DNA from: JANWLD01 sp035700225
GTDB lineage: Bacteria > Patescibacteriota > Saccharimonadia > Saccharimonadales > 2-12-FULL-41-12
DNA length: 7,668 nucleotides
Direction of reading: 5' to 3'
NCBI GenBank assembly: GCA_035700225.1
Contig: DASSOT010000010.1
Coordinates: forward strand, 1 to 7,668
Every line of letters begins with the position of its first letter. The stretch's first letter is position 1. Below, in pieces: positions 5,156 to 7,668 of the stretch. The notes beneath the pieces were generated by a model. It saw only the letters and a list, made by a program, of their open reading frames with translations. It was not told the origin of the DNA and did not search any database. Position numbers and translations under genes: made by a program.

Positions 5156-5784
5156 GCGTAGTCTGTCCGACCGTCCTGGCCGAAACGAGAGAAGAGTACG
5201 ATATGCAAATGAGGCGCGTAGCCGCTTTTGCCCCGAGAATCCAGATTGACCTGATGGATGGCGACTTCGCCAAGCCTAAATCAATAGACATAGACAACGT
5301 ATGGTGGCCAGAGGATGTAACCGCCGATATACACATAATGTACCGCCGGCCGGGCGACTATCTGGACAAGCTTTTGAAGCTGAAACCCAACCTTGTGATT
5401 ATCCATGCCGAAGCTGATGTAGACCACAAGGCTTTCGCTGACAAACTACACTCCGAAGCAATTTCCGCCGGCCTGTGTCTGCTTGCCGATACGCCCATAA
5501 GCCAGGTAAAAGACATTATCGAAGAGTTCGACCATCTGCTTATTTTCGGCGGTACTCTGGGAAGTTTCGGCGGCAATGCGGACCTGGCCCAGCTGGTAAA
5601 AACCAAGCAGGCCATAGAGTTGAAACCGACTCTGGAAATAGGCTGGGACGGTGGTACAAACGACAAAATCGCAAAGCAACTATCCGATGGCGGAGTAGAT
5701 GTCCTGAACGCCGGAGGATTCATCCAAAAAGCCGAAGACCCGCAAAAAGCCTACGAGAAATTGTTGCAAATAGTAGGACAGTAA
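5152..5784 (+). CDS. rpe: Divergent ribulose-phosphate 3-epimerase homologue
   Basis: This 210-aa TIM-barrel protein matches ribulose-phosphate 3-epimerase, which interconverts ribulose-5-phosphate and xylulose-5-phosphate. Corresponding segments are CPTVLA (5-10; family APSILS), IQIDLMDGDF (30-39; family IHVDVMDG), ADIHIM (58-63), IIHAEA (83-88), IGWDGG (163-168) and VLNAGGFI (184-191). Catalytic D33 and D166 and metal ligand H61 are kept, but the first metal ligand, normally His, is Q31, and the mobile loop NPGFGGQ is replaced by a TLGSFGGN segment (135-142). Activity is therefore plausible but not assured; another sugar-phosphate epimerase role is possible. The start ATG overlaps the rpiB stop (ATGA); an in-frame upstream extension inside rpiB is rejected. 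The coupling to rpiB, with transketolase further down, supports a pentose phosphate role. Confidence 0.78.
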   Translation: MSVVCPTVLAETREEYDMQMRRVAAFAPRIQIDLMDGDFAKPKSIDIDNVWWPEDVTADIHIMYRRPGDYLDKLLKLKPNLVIIHAEADVDHKAFADKLHSEAISAGLCLLADTPISQVKDIIEEFDHLLIFGGTLGSFGGNADLAQLVKTKQAIELKPTLEIGWDGGTNDKIAKQLSDGGVDVLNAGGFIQKAEDPQKAYEKLLQIVGQ

Positions 5785-5792
5785 GCTACGAT
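5764..5792 (+). promoter_or_regulatory. Possible promoter for the pilin-like gene
   Basis: TTGCAA (5764-5769) and TACGAT (5787-5792) are 17 bp apart, starting inside the end of the epimerase-like gene. The predicted leader of about 30 nt contains AAAAAGG (5817-5823), 5 nt before the ATG at 5829. The box matches are only moderate (4 of 6 in each), so this is a candidate only. Confidence 0.4.
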
Positions 5793-5828
5793 TTAGCCAA
5801 CAATTAAGCGTAAGCAAAAAAGGCAAAT

Positions 5829-6467
5829 ATGAAACTATTTCAAAATCAAAAGGGCTTTGGGGCAATCGAAGGCTTACTAATACTAATAATAGTCGGTTTG
5901 ATCGGCGGAGTAGGATACTACGTATACAGTGCAAACAAAGAAGAGGTAAAAATTTCAGACACATCCATCCAGCCGCGGGGTACGAAGAATACTCTCCCGG
6001 TGGCAGTCGCTGAAAAGAATAAAGGATGGCAAGTGTATAATAGTCCGGACGCAGATTTCTTTATAGAGTATCCCGCTGAGTGGAACTATTTAGCGAAAGG
6101 TACGGTTATAGACGGAGGCGAAAATGCAACAAACGAGTTCATCCCTGCGAAAGAATTCAAGAAAAATGACAATTCCAAGGCGCTTTTCTTCAGTGTCCAT
6201 AAGACTGAATTGAATCTGAAGCAGTATGTTTCAAAATACGGTGCTATATTTGACGGCAGTGAAGGAAACAGCAAGCTTATCTCGTCAAAGAGTTCAACGA
6301 TTAACGGCCACTCGGCGCATACTGTCATCGGGGAAGTTTACGGAGGTGTAAATTACTTCGTATACGTTGAAGGCAAAGGCAAAGTAATTGAGTTCCAATA
6401 TCTGGACAATGCAGAATACCTCGATACTTATAAGAAGATAGTTGATTCAACTCAATTTCAAAACTAA
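5829..6467 (+). CDS. Type IV pilin-like protein with PsbP-like extracellular domain
   Basis: The N terminus is a class III prepilin signal: a short basic leader, then KG (8-9) as the prepilin peptidase site, then FGAIE with Phe at mature +1 and Glu at +5 (E14), then a hydrophobic helix (15-33). Such proteins are cleaved by PilD-type peptidases and assemble through the helix into pili or related filaments. The roughly 175-residue remainder holds FFIEYPAEWNY and, near the end, KIVDSTQFQN; these resemble the opening strand and closing helix of PsbP/Mog1-like domains, a fold common in small exported bacterial proteins. It contains no cysteine. A purine-rich AAAAAGG precedes the ATG. The next gene starts on the last base of this stop codon (TAATG). 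Whether it is a major pilin, minor pilin or a lone adhesin cannot be told; no other pilus gene is in view. Confidence 0.8.
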   Translation: MKLFQNQKGFGAIEGLLILIIVGLIGGVGYYVYSANKEEVKISDTSIQPRGTKNTLPVAVAEKNKGWQVYNSPDADFFIEYPAEWNYLAKGTVIDGGENATNEFIPAKEFKKNDNSKALFFSVHKTELNLKQYVSKYGAIFDGSEGNSKLISSKSSTINGHSAHTVIGEVYGGVNYFVYVEGKGKVIEFQYLDNAEYLDTYKKIVDSTQFQN

Positions 6468-6970
6468 TGAGTAAACCATATACGGGTAAGACCTTGGGGG
6501 TTATTGGCTTAGCGGCTATTTTTATCATCGTTTTAGCAATATATTTCGTTTTATCGCAAGACAAGAACAACGAACCCGTAGTCAGAAAAAATACTATAAG
6601 TATGGGTGAATCTGCCAGGATAATTGACTATAACCGAGGTATAAAAATCACGAAACCTTCAGATGTAGAAGGATTAAAGGGGGCGAGTCCATCCTTCAAA
6701 AAATTCATACTAAACGATCTTGAAATTTATAAGAAAGACCTTAAGATCCCGGGCTGTACGGTCGAAATAAGCGTAATGAAAATATACAATGATGAATTTG
6801 CCCTGGGCAGTGTCAAGCAGTGCGACTCAGAATCTGATCATATCTGGAAAAAAGAAAATAACAATTGGTCCAAAGTCTTAGCGGGGACAATAAACTCCCC
6901 GAAATGGTCTTGTAGTGGTGTAGAGCTTTATAGAATTCCTAGTGCTTTGGTGCCAGAGTGCATGGAATAA
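6467..6970 (+). CDS. Single-pass membrane protein with four-cysteine outer domain, function unknown
   Basis: I do not recognise this 167-aa protein. It has a short N terminus (MSKPYTGK), one strong membrane helix (about 9-30), then an outward polar domain predicted from the anchor orientation. Four cysteines (C97, C119, C149, C165) lie in the C-terminal half, in the contexts IPGCTVE, VKQCDSE, WSCSGVE and VPECME, and could form two disulfides. Two Trp-centred segments (HIWKKE, NNWSKV) suggest a compact beta domain. The start ATG uses the last base of the pilin-like gene's stop codon, so the two are probably translated together and may act together at the cell surface. Like its neighbour it is AT-richer than the metabolic genes around it. 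ATG 6467 is the natural start because it places the helix at the N terminus. Confidence 0.7.
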   Translation: MSKPYTGKTLGVIGLAAIFIIVLAIYFVLSQDKNNEPVVRKNTISMGESARIIDYNRGIKITKPSDVEGLKGASPSFKKFILNDLEIYKKDLKIPGCTVEISVMKIYNDEFALGSVKQCDSESDHIWKKENNNWSKVLAGTINSPKWSCSGVELYRIPSALVPECME

Positions 6971-6978
6971 TATCCTAC

Positions 6979-6987
6979 TGCTATAAT
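6979..6987 (+). promoter_or_regulatory. Extended -10 promoter for transketolase (TGCTATAAT)
   Basis: TG (6979-6980), one base, then the perfect hexamer TATAAT (6982-6987) form an extended -10 element, which can work without a -35 box; none is seen. The ATG at 6998 follows after 10 nt, so the transcript would carry only a few leader bases and no Shine-Dalgarno sequence. This separates transketolase expression from the two envelope genes before it. Confidence 0.65.
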
Positions 6988-6997
6988 CATTAGCGTA

Positions 6998-7668
6998 ATG
7001 GCTAAAGATTTAAGCATCGATGAATTGGAGAAGAAAGCTAACGATATACGCGTCAGCATAATAAAGATGCTGGAACATGCCGGTAGCGGGCACTCTGCCG
7101 GGCCTTTGGGCCTTGCGGATATATTCACAGCGCTTTATTTCGATGTACTGAACCATGACCCGAAAAACCCGGATTGGGAAGAGCGGGATTTGTTCCTTTT
7201 AAGCAACGGCCACACCGTACCGGTGCAATACGCCACCATGGCTCATGCGGGCTATTTCGATAAGGACGAACTCTTGACCCTAAGACGGTTCGGCTCGCGC
7301 CTGCAGGGTCACCCGGAAAGGACGAAACTGCCCGGGCTGGAAACTACCAGCGGGCCGCTCGGATGCGGGCTCAGCCAGGCTATCGGTATGGCGCTGGCTC
7401 TTAGGATGGATAAAGCCGACCACAGGTGGGTCTATGTAGTCATGGGCGACGGAGAACTGGACGAAGGCAATATATGGGAGGCCGCCATGCTAGCCGGAAA
7501 ATATAAGTTGAGTAACATCGTCGGGATAATCGACAGGAACAACATCCAGATAGACGGCCCGACGGAAAAAGTCATGCCGCTGGAAGACTTGCGCGACAAA
7601 TGGGAGGCATTCGGCTGGCATGTTTTGGAAATAGACGGTAATAACATTCGTGAAATAATCGATGCCTG
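6998..7668 (+). CDS. tkt: Transketolase, N-terminal (thiamine diphosphate-binding) part, 3' truncated by window edge
   Basis: The 223 visible residues form the pyrophosphate-binding domain of transketolase, which moves two-carbon units between sugar phosphates. Motifs are GHSAGPLG (31-38), LLSNGHT (67-73), LQGHPER (102-108), SGPLGCGLSQAIGMALA (118-134), and the thiamine diphosphate/metal motif GDGELDEG (150-157) with its distal Asn at 181-182 (DRNN), then QIDGPTE (184-190). The short link between the SGPLG and GDG motifs and the WEAAMLAGKYKL wording resemble split transketolases, where this domain is a separate subunit of about 270-300 aa; a full-length protein cannot be excluded because the gene runs off the edge. 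C123 replaces the common Gln of GPLGQG. The product uses the pentose phosphates made by RpiB and the Rpe homologue and yields glyceraldehyde-3-phosphate for GAPDH. Confidence 0.92.
   Translation, partial: MAKDLSIDELEKKANDIRVSIIKMLEHAGSGHSAGPLGLADIFTALYFDVLNHDPKNPDWEERDLFLLSNGHTVPVQYATMAHAGYFDKDELLTLRRFGSRLQGHPERTKLPGLETTSGPLGCGLSQAIGMALALRMDKADHRWVYVVMGDGELDEGNIWEAAMLAGKYKLSNIVGIIDRNNIQIDGPTEKVMPLEDLRDKWEAFGWHVLEIDGNNIREIIDA

Noticed and set aside
5785..5815. Stem GCTACG/CGTAAGC after the epimerase gene as a terminator
   Set aside because: Imperfect short stem with a loop of about 18 nt, followed by A residues rather than T residues; the A-rich stretch is better read as part of the next gene's ribosome-binding site.
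1..7668. Alternative genetic code with TGA read as Gly
   Set aside because: TGA ends the reductase, phosphodiesterase and rpiB genes exactly where family homologues end, two of them in ATGA overlaps.

Overview
The window looks like part of a chromosome from a small-genome bacterium of the Candidate Phyla Radiation (Patescibacteria), probably a Saccharibacteria-like lineage. That placement is inference. It rests on very tight packing with overlapping genes, heavy use of ATA (Ile) and AGG/AGA (Arg) codons, a type IV pilin-like surface protein, short core-metabolism enzymes with unusual active-site variants, and several start codons only 9-11 nt after a -10 box (apparent leaderless transcription). 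TGA serves as stop in the two minus-strand genes and in rpiB, so the TGA=Gly code of some CPR groups is not used. There are no RNA genes, insertion sequences or CRISPR arrays, and no gene-free stretch over about 100 bases.

Layout. (1) Bases 1-1619, plus strand: the 3' end of a glutaredoxin/NrdH-like gene, a thioredoxin reductase (trxB), and an overlapping gene for a membrane-anchored cupredoxin with a complete type 1 copper site. This is a thiol-redox and electron-transfer block. (2) Bases 1610-2976, minus strand: a two-gene unit encoding a glycerophosphodiester phosphodiesterase with a strongly basic tail, then a ferredoxin/flavin reductase-like FAD protein. They are joined by an ATGA overlap, and the unit converges on the cupredoxin gene with a 10-bp overlap of coding ends. 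(3) Bases 3026-5784, plus strand: inorganic pyrophosphatase, GAPDH behind a clear -35/-10 promoter, ribose-5-phosphate isomerase B, and a divergent ribulose-phosphate 3-epimerase homologue joined to rpiB by ATGA. (4) Bases 5829-6970: two AT-richer genes for envelope proteins, one a type IV pilin-like protein with a PsbP-like outer domain, the other a single-pass protein with four cysteines outside. (5) Base 6998 to the right edge: the N-terminal part of a transketolase behind an extended -10 promoter.

How the genes fit together. rpiB, the rpe-like gene and transketolase supply the non-oxidative pentose phosphate steps that link ribose-5-phosphate for nucleotides to glyceraldehyde-3-phosphate, which GAPDH oxidises in lower glycolysis. 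Pyrophosphatase pulls biosynthetic reactions forward. The glutaredoxin-like protein and TrxB probably form an NAD(P)H-driven dithiol system. The cupredoxin and the FAD reductase have no redox partner in view. I see no clearly new multi-gene system. The most informative oddities are the recurring leaderless promoters, the His-to-Gln change at a metal ligand of the epimerase homologue, the basic phosphodiesterase tail whose codons overlap the next gene's ribosome-binding region, and the envelope-gene pair set inside the pentose phosphate genes.
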